This document shows, piece by piece, positions 17,103 to 26,020 of a DNA stretch of 64,000 nt. The translations under genes were made by a program, and so were the position numbers. The notes below the pieces were generated by a model. The model was not told the origin of the DNA. It made no database searches and worked only from the letters and a program-made list of their open reading frames with translations. Each line of letters opens with the position of its first letter. The stretch's first letter is position 1. Origin of the DNA: Campylobacter sp. RM5004 (GTDB lineage Bacteria; Campylobacterota; Campylobacteria; Campylobacterales; Campylobacteraceae); assembly GCF_022369455.1 (NCBI RefSeq), contig NZ_CP059599.1, positions 586,409 through 650,408 of the forward strand, read 5' to 3'.

Positions 17103-19005
17103 ATTTTATGGTAAAACGCAAGTTTTAAAAGATATAAATATTAGTATTCAAAAGGGTGAATTTGTAATATTACTTGGCAAAAGTGGTTCAGGCAAAAGCA
17201 CCTTGCTTAATATGATAGGCTTAATTGATGAGCCAAATAGTGGCGAATATTCGTTTAATAATACTGATTTATATTCATTAAATAGCGAAGAAAAATCAGC
17301 CTTTAGAAGAGATAATTTAGGTTTTATTTTTCAAAGATATAACCTTATGCCATTACAAAGTGTCTTAGAAAATGTAATAATGGGAGCGCTATATGCTAAG
17401 AAAAATAAAGCAGTAGCAATTAATAAAGCTAAGGCTTTGTTAGATAAGCTTGAACTTAGCGAACATATTCACAAAAAAGCAGCTCATTTAAGTGGTGGTC
17501 AGCAACAGCGTGTAAGTGTTGCAAGAGCTTTAATAAATGATGCGAATTTTATTTTAGCCGATGAGCCAACAGGAGCACTTGATAGTGCGAATGGATTAAA
17601 ACTTATGCAAATTCTAAAAGAATTAAACGATAATGGAGTTGGCATAATATTAGTAACTCATGATGAGAGTTTATGTAAATACGCAAGCAGAATAATCAAG
17701 ATGAAAGACGGCGAGATTATAAGTGATGAAAAATGCAAAGATTTTAATAAAGCTATGCTAAATGATAATAATGAAAATCACGCTAAATTAAAGGATAAAA
17801 TTATTGCTAGTTTTAGCTTTTTTTCTCAAAATGTAAAGCTTGCATTAAACAACCTTATCACAAATAAATTAAGATCATTTCTAACAATGCTAGGGCTAAT
17901 CATTGCAACCGCTTCAGTAATTTCAACAATATCGCTTGGAAATGGAGCAAAGGCTGATATTTTAGAAGAGATAAAATCACTTGGAACAAATACTATTATT
18001 ATTCATAAAGGTTCAAGGTTTGGCGATAGAAACGCAGGTAGGATAAAGGATTTAACATATCAAGATTTAGAGCTTGTTAAAAAACTTGATTATGTAAAAG
18101 AAGTAGGGGTTGAAAGCTCTTTAAGTGGTGCTTATGTAACTTATCAAAAAACCGAAGTTGATGTTATAGCTACTGGAGTTTTTGCAAATTTCTTGCAAAT
18201 TAGTGCTAAAGATATGAAAGAAGGTAGATTTTTTACCGAGCAAGAAGAAAAAGATGCAAAAAATGTATGTGTAATTAGTGAGAATTTAGCAAAAACTTTA
18301 TTTAAACTAGAAAGCCCACTAGATAAGATAATTTATCTAAAAGGACAGCCTTTAAGAGTAATTGGAGTGCTTAAAAAAGATAAGCAAGAGCGAGATGGCT
18401 TTGATGTTAGAGTATATTTGCCAAACAATACAATAAGCACAAAATTTGATGGGAAAAAATATATAAGACAAATAGTGGTGTTATTAAACGATGATGTAAA
18501 TAGCGAATTAGCAGATAGTAGTATAAAGCAGATTTTAGAGATTAAAAAAGGTGCTAATTCAATCCTAACCTTTAATCAAGATGCAATTAAAAAAAGCATT
18601 GAAAGCACAACAAATACTTTAGGACTTATGATATTTGGAATAGCATTTATTGCAATGATTGTTGGTGGAATTGGTGTTATGAATATAATGCTAGTAGTTG
18701 TAAAAGAGAGAACCAAAGAAATAGGCGTAAAACTAGCAATTGGTGCAAGTCCATCGTATATTAGCACGGGATTTTTAATTGAATCGGTTGTGCTTTGTAG
18801 TGTGGCTGCTAGTATTGGTGTGATGATTGCTTTAATGCTTGTTTATGGTATTAATTTGCTTGATGCACCGATTAAGATGATAATCGATAGTGAGGCTATT
18901 TTATTAGGCTTTTTAAGTAGCACTTTAGTTGGTTTATTTTTTGGCTATTTTCCTGCTAAGCAAGCTAGTAAATTAATCCCTGCAGTTGCTTTATCAGATG
19001 ATTAA
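17077..19005 (+). CDS. macB: MacB-type ABC transporter (ATPase-permease fusion)
   Basis: The 642-residue protein has an N-terminal ATPase: Walker A GKSGSGKST at residues 34-42, signature LSGGQQQRVSVARAL and Walker B LADEPTGALDS. It is followed by a four-helix MacB permease with a large periplasmic domain after TM1 (LRSFLTMLGLIIATASVIS) and an FtsX-like C-terminal bundle (IMLVVVKERTKEIGVKLAIGA). With MacA it probably expels macrolides, peptides or envelope substrates by mechanotransmission. Start ATG 17077 lies inside macA. Substrate inferred from the family only. Confidence 0.9.
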   Translation: MIKIKNLNKFYGKTQVLKDINISIQKGEFVILLGKSGSGKSTLLNMIGLIDEPNSGEYSFNNTDLYSLNSEEKSAFRRDNLGFIFQRYNLMPLQSVLENVIMGALYAKKNKAVAINKAKALLDKLELSEHIHKKAAHLSGGQQQRVSVARALINDANFILADEPTGALDSANGLKLMQILKELNDNGVGIILVTHDESLCKYASRIIKMKDGEIISDEKCKDFNKAMLNDNNENHAKLKDKIIASFSFFSQNVKLALNNLITNKLRSFLTMLGLIIATASVISTISLGNGAKADILEEIKSLGTNTIIIHKGSRFGDRNAGRIKDLTYQDLELVKKLDYVKEVGVESSLSGAYVTYQKTEVDVIATGVFANFLQISAKDMKEGRFFTEQEEKDAKNVCVISENLAKTLFKLESPLDKIIYLKGQPLRVIGVLKKDKQERDGFDVRVYLPNNTISTKFDGKKYIRQIVVLLNDDVNSELADSSIKQILEIKKGANSILTFNQDAIKKSIESTTNTLGLMIFGIAFIAMIVGGIGVMNIMLVVVKERTKEIGVKLAIGASPSYISTGFLIESVVLCSVAASIGVMIALMLVYGINLLDAPIKMIIDSEAILLGFLSSTLVGLFFGYFPAKQASKLIPAVALSDD

Positions 19006-19055
19006 AATCCTATTTCAAATTCCTTTGAAAACCATAAGAATTTGAAATAGGAATT
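19005..19055. repeat. Inverted pair of the dispersed 18-bp repeat after macB
   Basis: A reverse copy (19005-19022) and a forward copy (19038-19055) pair into a ~17-bp hairpin with a 15-base loop. The reverse arm begins at the last base of the macB stop codon, so the hairpin probably terminates or stabilises the transcript. Confidence 0.8.
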
Positions 19056-19130
19056 AGCTTTTTTAAATTAAGTAATTTTGCTTAGTAAATTGAATAATGA
19101 TTGAAATTAAGAGATTTGGTATTTTTAAAA

Positions 19131-19178
19131 TCCTATTTCAAATTCCTTTGGTAATTTTTAGAATTTGAAATAGGAATT
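19131..19178. repeat. Second inverted pair of the dispersed repeat
   Basis: TCCTATTTCAAATTC (19131-19145) and GAATTTGAAATAGGAATT (19161-19178) pair across 15 bases. The copy lies just past the convergent periplasmic-protein gene, so each convergent transcript has its own hairpin. Confidence 0.8.
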
Positions 19179-19182
19179 AGCT

Positions 19183-20364
19183 TTATTTTTGTTCGCTGAA
19201 TTTTGATTGTTTTGCGTTCATAATCCTTACATTAAAGTGTAAATCACTTCCTACAAAATCATCTTTAAATAATCTTTCTTTATTGTTTGTATAAAGCTCG
19301 TGGTAATAATAATCAAGCCCAACGCTAGTTGAATACGCTATCCAGTTATATGCTATTTTTTGTCCTAATAAGTCGTTTATATATTCTATTTCTTCATCAA
19401 TTTCTCCGATTGAGTTAGCGAAATAAAACATTGCTTTTTCGTTTTCTTGACTAAGGTTTAAAAACATTGGATGATAGTTAATTTGTGTGCTAAAGTATTT
19501 ACTAGGTCTAACTCCTAAAGCTCTAATTTGTGTTGCTAAAAGAGTAGTTTTAACCAAAGGAATGTTAAAAAATACACTAGAATTATTTAGTTTCCAAGCT
19601 TCGTTTAAAACCGAATTTACATTAAGATTTTTCTTTTCTAAAGTCTTAAGAGAAACCAAAGTGCTTTGCTCTTGTATGTCTTGAGTTATTTTATTTGCAA
19701 GTGGGCTTTCATCTTTAAATACTGCTATTTTTCCATTTGAAAAATTGATTAATTTTGCAACTTGTTCTTTATAATCAATACTTCCGAAAGTAAAGTTTGA
19801 GCCTACCGTATTAAAATCACTGCTTTTTGCTAATGGGTTAAATACTGGGATAGTTGTTATGTTTTTGCTTAAAGTATTTATGCCGTTTTTTTGAAAACCT
19901 GTGATAATTAATGAATAATCTTTTAATTCGTTTAAGATAGGCAATAAATTAGCTTCACTTTCATCGCCTGTAAAATAAACTTTCATATATACATTATCGT
20001 TTTGCTTGATTAAATATGCTAGAGCAGGCGAAATTATATTACTTGAATAAGATTTCACTACTTTTTCAGGCATTATGATTGCGATTTTAATCATATTTAA
20101 TTGATGTCTTTTAGGTAAATCAATATATTCAATCCCATTTAGTAATTTTGCATAAATATTATTTAATTTTTCATCGTTTGAATCAAATCTTGCAATATAA
20201 CTAATATAAAGACCTTTATATAATAAGTCTTTTAAGCATTCATCAGAGCATTTTTCTTTATCAAAATTAATGTAAAAAACTTTAGCTGGGTCTATTTTTA
20301 CTAATTCTTGTTTTGCAGCTATTAAGTTCATACAAATTAATAGAGCAGTGAGTAGTTTTTTCAT
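19183..20364 (-). CDS. Putative periplasmic protein with periplasmic-binding-like fold
   Basis: The 393-residue protein has a signal peptide (MKKLLTALLICMNLIAA) and an alternating beta-alpha body: MIKIAIIMPEKVVKSYSSNI begins like a ligand-binding domain, and SLIITGFQKNG and GKIAVFKDES look like the conserved beta-loops of type I binding folds. It resembles conserved Campylobacter putative periplasmic proteins near rpmH (the C. jejuni Cj0964 type). Ligand and role are unknown. Its start overlaps the stop of the upstream glycosylase-like gene by 4 bp, so the two are translationally coupled. Confidence 0.7.
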   Translation of the reverse strand: MKKLLTALLICMNLIAAKQELVKIDPAKVFYINFDKEKCSDECLKDLLYKGLYISYIARFDSNDEKLNNIYAKLLNGIEYIDLPKRHQLNMIKIAIIMPEKVVKSYSSNIISPALAYLIKQNDNVYMKVYFTGDESEANLLPILNELKDYSLIITGFQKNGINTLSKNITTIPVFNPLAKSSDFNTVGSNFTFGSIDYKEQVAKLINFSNGKIAVFKDESPLANKITQDIQEQSTLVSLKTLEKKNLNVNSVLNEAWKLNNSSVFFNIPLVKTTLLATQIRALGVRPSKYFSTQINYHPMFLNLSQENEKAMFYFANSIGEIDEEIEYINDLLGQKIAYNWIAYSTSVGLDYYYHELYTNNKERLFKDDFVGSDLHFNVRIMNAKQSKFSEQK

Positions 20365-20927
20365 ACTTCTTCCTTTAATTTTTTTAAGTTATTTATAAAA
20401 TCTATTTCATAACTTGGATTTTTTTTAATAAAATAAAAGCTGTAATTTATCAAAATTTTTATTTTTTTACCATTAAGTGTATAAAAAATAATATCTCCAA
20501 TATTGAAATTTTCTAATTGTAGTATATTTTTTAAATTTTCTCCTAATAAAATTATAATACTAGCTTCACTTTCTATAATTTCGTTTAGTGAATACTGATG
20601 GCATTTAGCTAAATTATCCTTTTTATAGTTGTTTGAGCATTTTACAATACTTGAAAAATAAATGTTTTTTATATTTAAATTTAGATTTGATTTTAGTATT
20701 AAATCAAGTTCTTTTGCAAAATCTTCGTTTAAGTTGTAATCACTTAGGATAAAAATTTTTGCTTTTTTTGTTTGGTTTTTATAAAAATTTTCTTTTAACT
20801 TATATAAATTACATAATTTACAATCATTAATATTATTTATCTTAAAACTTTTATCAATATATAAATCATCGTTATAAAAGGAAAATCCGAATAATTTTAA
20901 GTAATTTAAATATGTTTTTTTATCCAT
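20361..20927 (-). CDS. Degenerate uracil-DNA-glycosylase-like protein with a four-cysteine set
   Basis: This 188-residue protein shows the outline of family 4/5 iron-sulfur uracil-DNA glycosylases: C-x2-C in NDCKLCNLYKL near residue 38, and further cysteines in IVKCSNNYKKDNLAKCHQYS. A single-domain alpha/beta core follows, with ASIIILLGENLKNIL. The usual active-site G-E-A-P-G motif is replaced by KIFILSDYNLNED, so base-excision activity is doubtful. A comparable protein sits beside rpmH in C. jejuni. It may retain the 4Fe-4S cluster and bind DNA. The assignment rests on motifs only. Confidence 0.6.
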   Translation of the reverse strand: MDKKTYLNYLKLFGFSFYNDDLYIDKSFKINNINDCKLCNLYKLKENFYKNQTKKAKIFILSDYNLNEDFAKELDLILKSNLNLNIKNIYFSSIVKCSNNYKKDNLAKCHQYSLNEIIESEASIIILLGENLKNILQLENFNIGDIIFYTLNGKKIKILINYSFYFIKKNPSYEIDFINNLKKLKEEV

Positions 20928-20976
20928 AAAATCAATTTTATATAAAAATACTTAAAATTAATTAAGTTATTTGTGA

Positions 20977-20982
20977 TAGAAT
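20977..20982 (+). promoter_or_regulatory. Probable housekeeping promoter -10 of the rpmH operon
   Basis: TAGAAT preceded by TGTGA lies 33 bp before the rpmH start in an AT-rich tract, matching the extended -10 type common in Campylobacter. There is no conserved -35, as expected there. Confidence 0.5.
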
Positions 20983-21014
20983 ATGCGTTTAATTTTTTTA
21001 TTTAAGGAAGAAAA

Positions 21015-21152
21015 ATGCCAAAAAGAACTTATCAACCACACAATACACCTCGTAAGAGAACTCATGGATTTCGTGTAAGAATGAAGACTAAAAATGGTCG
21101 CAAAGTAATCAACGCAAGACGCGCTAAAGGTAGAAGAAGATTAGCAATCTAA
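21015..21152 (+). CDS. rpmH: Ribosomal protein bL34
   Basis: A 45-residue basic protein reading [20 protein letters not shown], then [20 protein letters not shown] and a short tail. This is the near-invariant bL34 sequence with one extra residue at the N terminus. It is a structural component of the 50S subunit. TAAGGAAG lies 5-12 bp before the ATG. It begins the conserved rpmH-rnpA-yidD-yidC-jag-mnmE cluster. Confidence 0.98.
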   Translation: MPKRTYQPHNTPRKRTHGFRVRMKTKNGRKVINARRAKGRRRLAI

Positions 21153-21478
21153 AAGACTTTTCTAGCATTAATGATTCTAAAGATTTTGCTAGACTTTATA
21201 AAAACGGCTCAAAGTGGTTTGCAAAAAACTGCGTGATTTATTATGAGCCTAGTGAGGTTAAAAAACTTGCAGTAATCGCAAGTAAAAAAGTAGGATGTGC
21301 AGTTGTAAGAAATAGAACTAAAAGATTATTAAGAGCTCTATTTTTACAACATTATCCTAATTTAAACAGCGGTTATTACATATTTGTAGCAAAAAAAGGT
21401 TTTAGTGATTTAAGTTATTTTGAATTAGAAAAGAATATTAAGTGGAGTCTTAAAAGGTTAGGGTGCTTAAGGGAATGA
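21140..21478 (+). CDS. rnpA: RNase P protein component, without a canonical start codon
   Basis: RnpA binds the RNase P RNA and assists tRNA 5' maturation. The RNA-binding motif [13 protein letters not shown] is intact. The first ATG/GTG/TTG in frame is GTG at 21233, giving only 81 residues and cutting off the conserved N-terminal part. Yet the frame upstream is open from 21134 and encodes [20 protein letters not shown], which matches a normal RnpA N terminus. The best full-length start is ATT at 21140, inside rpmH, preceded by AAGG and AGAAG, giving 112 residues. Coupling to rpmH termination is likely. Placing the start at ATT is inference; the N-terminal homology is what the sequence shows. 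Confidence 0.75.
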   Translation: MSNLKDFSSINDSKDFARLYKNGSKWFAKNCVIYYEPSEVKKLAVIASKKVGCAVVRNRTKRLLRALFLQHYPNLNSGYYIFVAKKGFSDLSYFELEKNIKWSLKRLGCLRE

Positions 21479-21479
21479 A

Positions 21480-21812
21480 ATGCATAGATATTTAGCTGTT
21501 AAGTTAGTTGAATTTTATAGATACTTTTTAAGTCCTTTAAAGCCTAAATCTTGTAGATATTATCCTACTTGCTCTCAATACGCAATTATTCAACTTCAAT
21601 ATAATAATTTTTTTAAAGCTATTTTATTAACATTTTTAAGATTATTAAGGTGTAATCAGTTATTTATAGGTGGGTTTGATTATCCTACTGTAAAGCTTAA
21701 AAATAAACCTATAATGATTTTTACAAATCAAAATAAGATACAAAAACTTAAAACTATTTTTGTTCCAAAAGATAAACAATTTTATTATATAGTAAAAGTA
21801 ATATTCAAATAA
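21480..21812 (+). CDS. yidD: Membrane protein insertion efficiency factor YidD
   Basis: A 110-residue protein with the YidD signature YRYFLSPLKPKSCRYYPTCS followed by QYA. An amphipathic helix associates it with the inner membrane near YidC. The start lies 1 bp after the rnpA stop. The C-terminal ~40 residues are Lys/Ile/Phe rich and variable in the family. It is thought to help YidC insert membrane proteins. Confidence 0.92.
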   Translation: MHRYLAVKLVEFYRYFLSPLKPKSCRYYPTCSQYAIIQLQYNNFFKAILLTFLRLLRCNQLFIGGFDYPTVKLKNKPIMIFTNQNKIQKLKTIFVPKDKQFYYIVKVIFK

Positions 21813-21821
21813 AGGACAATT

Positions 21822-23372
21822 ATGTTTGATAATATGACACAACAAAAAAGGCTTATAATAGCGATAGTGTTATCTATGCTATTTTTCATAGGTTATGATT
21901 TTTTAATCCCAAAACCAACCCAAACACAAAAACCAGTTCAAAGCGAAGAAATTAGTGTAGCTAACCCTATATCTAACGCTAAGCCACTACAAAGTATGGA
22001 AGTAGCAAAAAGTGAGAAAATTATAGCTGAAATTATAGGTAAGCACTTTGATACAAAAATCAATGAAAATGGTGAAATTAGCAATTTTATCTTAAAAGAT
22101 GAAAGATTTTTAAGCGATAAAAATGAAGCGATTGATTTGATTGATAAAAATGCTAGTTTGTATCCTTTAGCGATTGCGTTTTATGATAGTGAGTTTAATA
22201 AAGAGTTTAACAAAATTCCTTTTAGTGCAAATAAAAGCAAATTAAGCGAAGAAGAAGAGCTTGTATTAACTAAAGATGTTAATGGTGTTGTAGTTAGTAA
22301 AACTATTAAATTTAAAGAAGATGGTTTTTATCAAGTAAATATTTCTTTTAGTGATAATAAATTAAGAGATTATGTAATAACTCCAGGTGAGCGTCCAAAT
22401 GTTTTAGCAGATACTTTGACAGTTCATGGGGCTATGATTTATAAAAATGATGATACAAAAACAGACTATGAAGACGGCGATATAAAAGTAAATGATGAAA
22501 GAACAGAAAATGATGCTGTTATAGCAGCTTTTTCAGATAGATATTACACAAGTACATTTTATAATTTTGAAAAGCCTTTTAAAGTTGTGTTAAAAAATCA
22601 CAAAGATTTATCAGTAGGTTATATTGTAGCTAGTGGTAACGAAACTTTTAATGCTTATATAGGGCCAAAAGAGCATAAAATACTTGAATCAGTAAATGAA
22701 AAACTTACAAATGTAGTTGAATATGGATGGTTTACATTTATTGCTAAGCCTATGTTTGCTTTTTTAAGTTTTATACATTCACATGTAGGTAACTGGGGCT
22801 GGTCTATTGTAATTCTTACAATTGTTGTTAGAATTTGTCTTACATATCCAACTTATAAAAGCATGGTTTCAATGCAAAAATTAAAAGTTCTAGCGCCAAA
22901 AATTAAAGAAATTCAAGAAAAATACAAAGGCAATCCACAAAAAATGCAAATGCATATGATGGAGCTTTATAAAAAGCATAAAGCAAATCCTTTAGGAGGA
23001 TGTTTGCCTATCCTAATTCAAATTCCTATATTTTTTGCAATATATAGAGTATTATTAAATGCTATTGAGCTAAAGGCTGCTCCTTGGGCTTTATGGATTA
23101 ATGACTTAGCTATTCATGATCCATACTATATCTTGCCTATTTATATGGGTGCAACTATGTTCTTACAACAAGTTATAACTCCTATGACTATACAAGATCC
23201 AACACAAGCTAAGATTATGAAATTTTTACCATTAATATTTGTAATATTCTTTATTAATTTTCCTGCAGGACTTACATTATATTGGTGCGTAAATAATACA
23301 TTCTCGTTAGTTCAACAATGGTTTGTAAATAGAATTTTTTCACAAAAAGAAGGAAAGAATGCAAATAATTGA
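21822..23372 (+). CDS. yidC: Membrane protein insertase YidC
   Basis: The 516-residue insertase has TM1 at residues 9-25, a large periplasmic beta-domain (about 70-300) and the five-helix conserved core. The core includes LKVLAPKIKEIQEKYKGNPQKMQ and NPLGGCLPILIQIPIFFAIY, ending with FPAGLTLYWCVNNTFSLVQQ. It inserts and folds inner-membrane proteins with or without SecYEG. It follows yidD and its 3' end overlaps jag by 14 bp. Confidence 0.97.
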   Translation: MFDNMTQQKRLIIAIVLSMLFFIGYDFLIPKPTQTQKPVQSEEISVANPISNAKPLQSMEVAKSEKIIAEIIGKHFDTKINENGEISNFILKDERFLSDKNEAIDLIDKNASLYPLAIAFYDSEFNKEFNKIPFSANKSKLSEEEELVLTKDVNGVVVSKTIKFKEDGFYQVNISFSDNKLRDYVITPGERPNVLADTLTVHGAMIYKNDDTKTDYEDGDIKVNDERTENDAVIAAFSDRYYTSTFYNFEKPFKVVLKNHKDLSVGYIVASGNETFNAYIGPKEHKILESVNEKLTNVVEYGWFTFIAKPMFAFLSFIHSHVGNWGWSIVILTIVVRICLTYPTYKSMVSMQKLKVLAPKIKEIQEKYKGNPQKMQMHMMELYKKHKANPLGGCLPILIQIPIFFAIYRVLLNAIELKAAPWALWINDLAIHDPYYILPIYMGATMFLQQVITPMTIQDPTQAKIMKFLPLIFVIFFINFPAGLTLYWCVNNTFSLVQQWFVNRIFSQKEGKNANN

Positions 23373-23988
23373 TAAAACTTTAGAAGGTGCAATAGATAGA
23401 GCAATTAAAGAAACTAATTGCTCTATTAGAGAATTAGAATATGAAATCATTCAGTTGCCAAAGGCTGGTTTTTTAGGATTTTTTAAAAAAGATGCGATTA
23501 TTGAAGTAAAAGTAAAGAAAAAAATAGAAGCAAGTGTTTTAGAAAATATCAAAAATGATTTAGAAAGTATGTTTTGCAATGATTATTTTGATATAAAAGA
23601 AATCAAAGTAACTCCAGCTAATGAAAATAGCGTAAATGTTGAATTTATCACTAATTCTTATGAAAGCATAATAGGAAAAGATGCTCATAAATATAAAGCA
23701 TTAGATATAATAATCAATCATTTAATTAGCATTAAATACACACTTCATGCAAGAGTTGAGATTTGTGGAGTTTTAGCAAAATTAAGAGAGAATTTAGAAA
23801 AACATTTAATTGAAGTAAAAACTAAAATAAATGAAATCGGAAAAGCACAAACAAGACCACTTGAGACTAGCTTATTAAATCTTGTTTATGAAGAACTATT
23901 AAAAGAATTTTCTCATAAAAATATAGTGATAAAAGATAGCTCGCAAGGAAGATATATAGCAATTTATGGAGAATTTAAAAAACAATGA
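23359..23988 (+). CDS. jag: Jag/KhpB-type RNA-binding protein
   Basis: The 209-residue protein has an N-terminal Jag domain (TLEGAIDRAIKETNCSIREL and KAGFLGFFKKDAIIEVKVK) and a middle KH-like segment (IIGKDAHKYKALDIIINHL with I-G-K-x-G-like loop). A short C-terminal region lacks a clear R3H motif. It is an RNA-binding partner, always found beside yidC. It overlaps yidC by 14 bp and mnmE by 4 bp, indicating coupled translation. Confidence 0.88.
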   Translation: MQIIDKTLEGAIDRAIKETNCSIRELEYEIIQLPKAGFLGFFKKDAIIEVKVKKKIEASVLENIKNDLESMFCNDYFDIKEIKVTPANENSVNVEFITNSYESIIGKDAHKYKALDIIINHLISIKYTLHARVEICGVLAKLRENLEKHLIEVKTKINEIGKAQTRPLETSLLNLVYEELLKEFSHKNIVIKDSSQGRYIAIYGEFKKQ

Positions 23989-25310
23989 ATAGCACTATCG
24001 TTGCACTTGCTAGTGCTAGTGGAAATGGTGCTATTAGTATTATTAGGCTTAGTGGAGAACAAGCATTACAAATAGCTTCAGGTTTATTAAGCAATAAAAA
24101 TAGTGATAAACTAAAAAACAATCCTCGTTACGCATATTTTTTTAAATTATTTTACGAAAATGAATTTGTAGATGAAGGGATTGTTATATATTTTAAAGCT
24201 CCTTTTTCTTTTACTGGAGAAGATTGTGTTGAGTTTCAAATACATGGCGGTTTTACAAATGCACAAAATATATTGATGATTTTAAATAAATTAGGTGCAA
24301 GGTTTGCAAGAGCAGGTGAGTTTAGTAAAAGAGCTTGTATGAATAATAAAATGAGTTTAGAAAAAGCTCTTTTAATAAATGAATTAATAGCAGCAAAAAG
24401 TGAAAACGCTAGAAAAATTATTTCAAAAAACATTGATGGAGCATTTAAAGAGCTTATTATGAATACTCAAGATGAGCTTATAAAAACATTAGCTTATCTT
24501 GAAACTGCTATTGATTATGCTGATGATGATTTGCCATTAGATATTTTAGACAATGCTAAGGCTAAGTTATTAAAAAATGCTAAAGAATTAGAAAATATCG
24601 CTACAAGAAGTGAAAAAAAGCGTGGTTTAATAGAAGGCTTTAATTTAGCAATAATAGGTAAGCCAAATGTAGGTAAAAGCTCATTATTAAATGCATTACT
24701 ATCATTTAATAGAGCAATTGTAAGTGATATTGCTGGAACTACTAGAGATAGCATTGAAGAATATTTAAATTATCACGGACACTTTATTAAGCTTGTTGAT
24801 ACTGCAGGTATTAGAAAAAGTGATGATTTTATTGAAGAGCTTGGTATTAAAAGAAGTTATGAAGCTATAAATAAGGCTGATATTGTTTTATTTTTAGTTG
24901 ATGGCTCAAAAGAATGTGATGATGATGAACTAGCTTTATTAGAATATATTAAAAATAGTGATAAAAAATATTTTATAGTTCAAAATAAAAGCGATTTAGA
25001 ACAAAAAAATTCATTAAACGCTATTAAAATCTCAGCTTTAAATAATGATATTGAAGAGTTAGAAATTAATCTAAAAAATTATTTAAATTCTCAATTAGAT
25101 AATGAATTAGTCTTAACAAATACTGACTTAATTAGTGCTTTTTATAAGGCAAGTGAGAATATTTATTTTGCTATTGATAATTTTAGCGAGCTTGAGATTT
25201 GTGCTTATTATTTAAATGAAAGTTTAAATCAATTAGCAATCTTTGGAAAGAAAACTGGCAGTGATGAATTGTTTGATGCTATGTTTTCAGAGTTTTGCTT
25301 AGGAAAGTAA
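23985..25310 (+). CDS. mnmE: tRNA modification GTPase MnmE (TrmE)
   Basis: The 441-residue protein has an N-terminal folate-binding domain (MNSTIVALASASGNGAISII; EDCVEFQIHGG), a helical domain and an inserted GTPase: G1 [10 protein letters not shown]3 DTAG in KLVDTAGIRKSD, G4 QNKSD. The C-terminal active-site Cys motif is FCLGK (usually FCIGK). With MnmG it installs the cmnm5 group on wobble uridine-34. It ends the rpmH cluster. Confidence 0.97.
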   Translation: MNSTIVALASASGNGAISIIRLSGEQALQIASGLLSNKNSDKLKNNPRYAYFFKLFYENEFVDEGIVIYFKAPFSFTGEDCVEFQIHGGFTNAQNILMILNKLGARFARAGEFSKRACMNNKMSLEKALLINELIAAKSENARKIISKNIDGAFKELIMNTQDELIKTLAYLETAIDYADDDLPLDILDNAKAKLLKNAKELENIATRSEKKRGLIEGFNLAIIGKPNVGKSSLLNALLSFNRAIVSDIAGTTRDSIEEYLNYHGHFIKLVDTAGIRKSDDFIEELGIKRSYEAINKADIVLFLVDGSKECDDDELALLEYIKNSDKKYFIVQNKSDLEQKNSLNAIKISALNNDIEELEINLKNYLNSQLDNELVLTNTDLISAFYKASENIYFAIDNFSELEICAYYLNESLNQLAIFGKKTGSDELFDAMFSEFCLGK

Positions 25311-25331
25311 AAGTTTATTAAGATTTTTGTG

Positions 25332-25337
25332 TAAAAT
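25332..25337 (+). promoter_or_regulatory. Probable -10 of the structured RNA after mnmE
   Basis: TAAAAT in TTTTTGTGTAAAAT, preceded by an extended TGTG, lies about 8 bp before the expected 5' end of the RNA near 25344. It is an AT-rich promoter of Campylobacter type. Confidence 0.45.
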
Positions 25338-25342
25338 TACAG

Positions 25343-25515
25343 CACCCTAGACAACGCGGGTTTAATATATTCGGTCTAACAGATTTTTTTATGTGATTAA
25401 GTTTAAGCAACCGTGTCTGTGATGCAAGAAATTGTGAATTGCAGCCTTTAATGCTTTTCTTCCACTATTTTTTAGGTTCATAAGACCTTGAAATTTAACG
25501 CTTGTTTGGGGATAT
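25343..25515 (+). ncRNA. ssrS: Structured non-coding RNA, probably 6S RNA
   Basis: The 221-bp gap between mnmE and the RDD gene is not coding and folds as a long rod. CCCTAGACAA plus GCG (25345-25358, one bulged C) pairs with CGCTTGTTTGGGG (25501-25513), forming a closing stem of 13 pairs. Further in, GGTCT (25373-25377) pairs with AGACC (25483-25487), and TGCAA/TTGCA form a hairpin near the apex. A ~170-nt rod with internal loops is typical of 6S RNA, which sequesters RNA polymerase holoenzyme. The central bubble was not verified by folding software, so the identity is probable and another structured RNA is not excluded. SRP, tmRNA and RNase P signatures are absent. Confidence 0.55.
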
Positions 25516-25531
25516 TTCTTAGGGTTTTTAA

Positions 25532-26020
25532 ATGGATATAGAAATTTTAGAAAAGCTTGAAAAAGAAGATAAAAAATTAGCTAGTTTAAATTCAAGAGTT
25601 TTAGCACATTTTATTGATACTATTATTTGTAGTCTTCTTATATATTTTTTAATAGTATTCTTTTTTAATGATAATGATATTGAAAAAATTAGACTCGCTA
25701 TGCAAAATCAAGATATAGAACAAATTAATATTTTCTTATTAAAGATTATGAAGATGTATATTGTGATTAAGTTTTTTTATCTTTCATTGTTTTTTTATAT
25801 GTATGGTGCGACTTTAGGAAATCTTATTACAAAAACAAAAATTGTAAATTATGAGCATTTAGATTCTCCTAATTTGTTTGAATCTTTAAATAGGGCTTTA
25901 GTTTTTATGATTTGCGAAATTTTTCTTAATGGAGTATTGTTTTTATTAGTATTTACTAATAAAACTAGAAGACATTTAGCAGATTTAGCAAGTAAATCGG
26001 TGGTAATAAAAGTTGATTAA
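25532..26020 (+). CDS. RDD-family membrane protein
   Basis: The 162-residue protein begins its domain with LNSRVLAHFIDTIICSLLIY (the R..A..iD motif), has three hydrophobic helices, and ends with RRHLADLASKSVVIKVD (the H-D/A-L..t.VV ending). RDD proteins are small integral membrane proteins, some implicated in ion transport; the function here is unknown. It overlaps lptD by 8 bp and lies downstream of the 6S-like RNA. Confidence 0.85.
   Translation: MDIEILEKLEKEDKKLASLNSRVLAHFIDTIICSLLIYFLIVFFFNDNDIEKIRLAMQNQDIEQINIFLLKIMKMYIVIKFFYLSLFFYMYGATLGNLITKTKIVNYEHLDSPNLFESLNRALVFMICEIFLNGVLFLLVFTNKTRRHLADLASKSVVIKVD

Noticed and set aside
25311-25531. SRP RNA, tmRNA or RNase P RNA in the mnmE-RDD gap
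   Set aside because: None of their conserved motifs was found; the rod-like fold is closer to 6S RNA.
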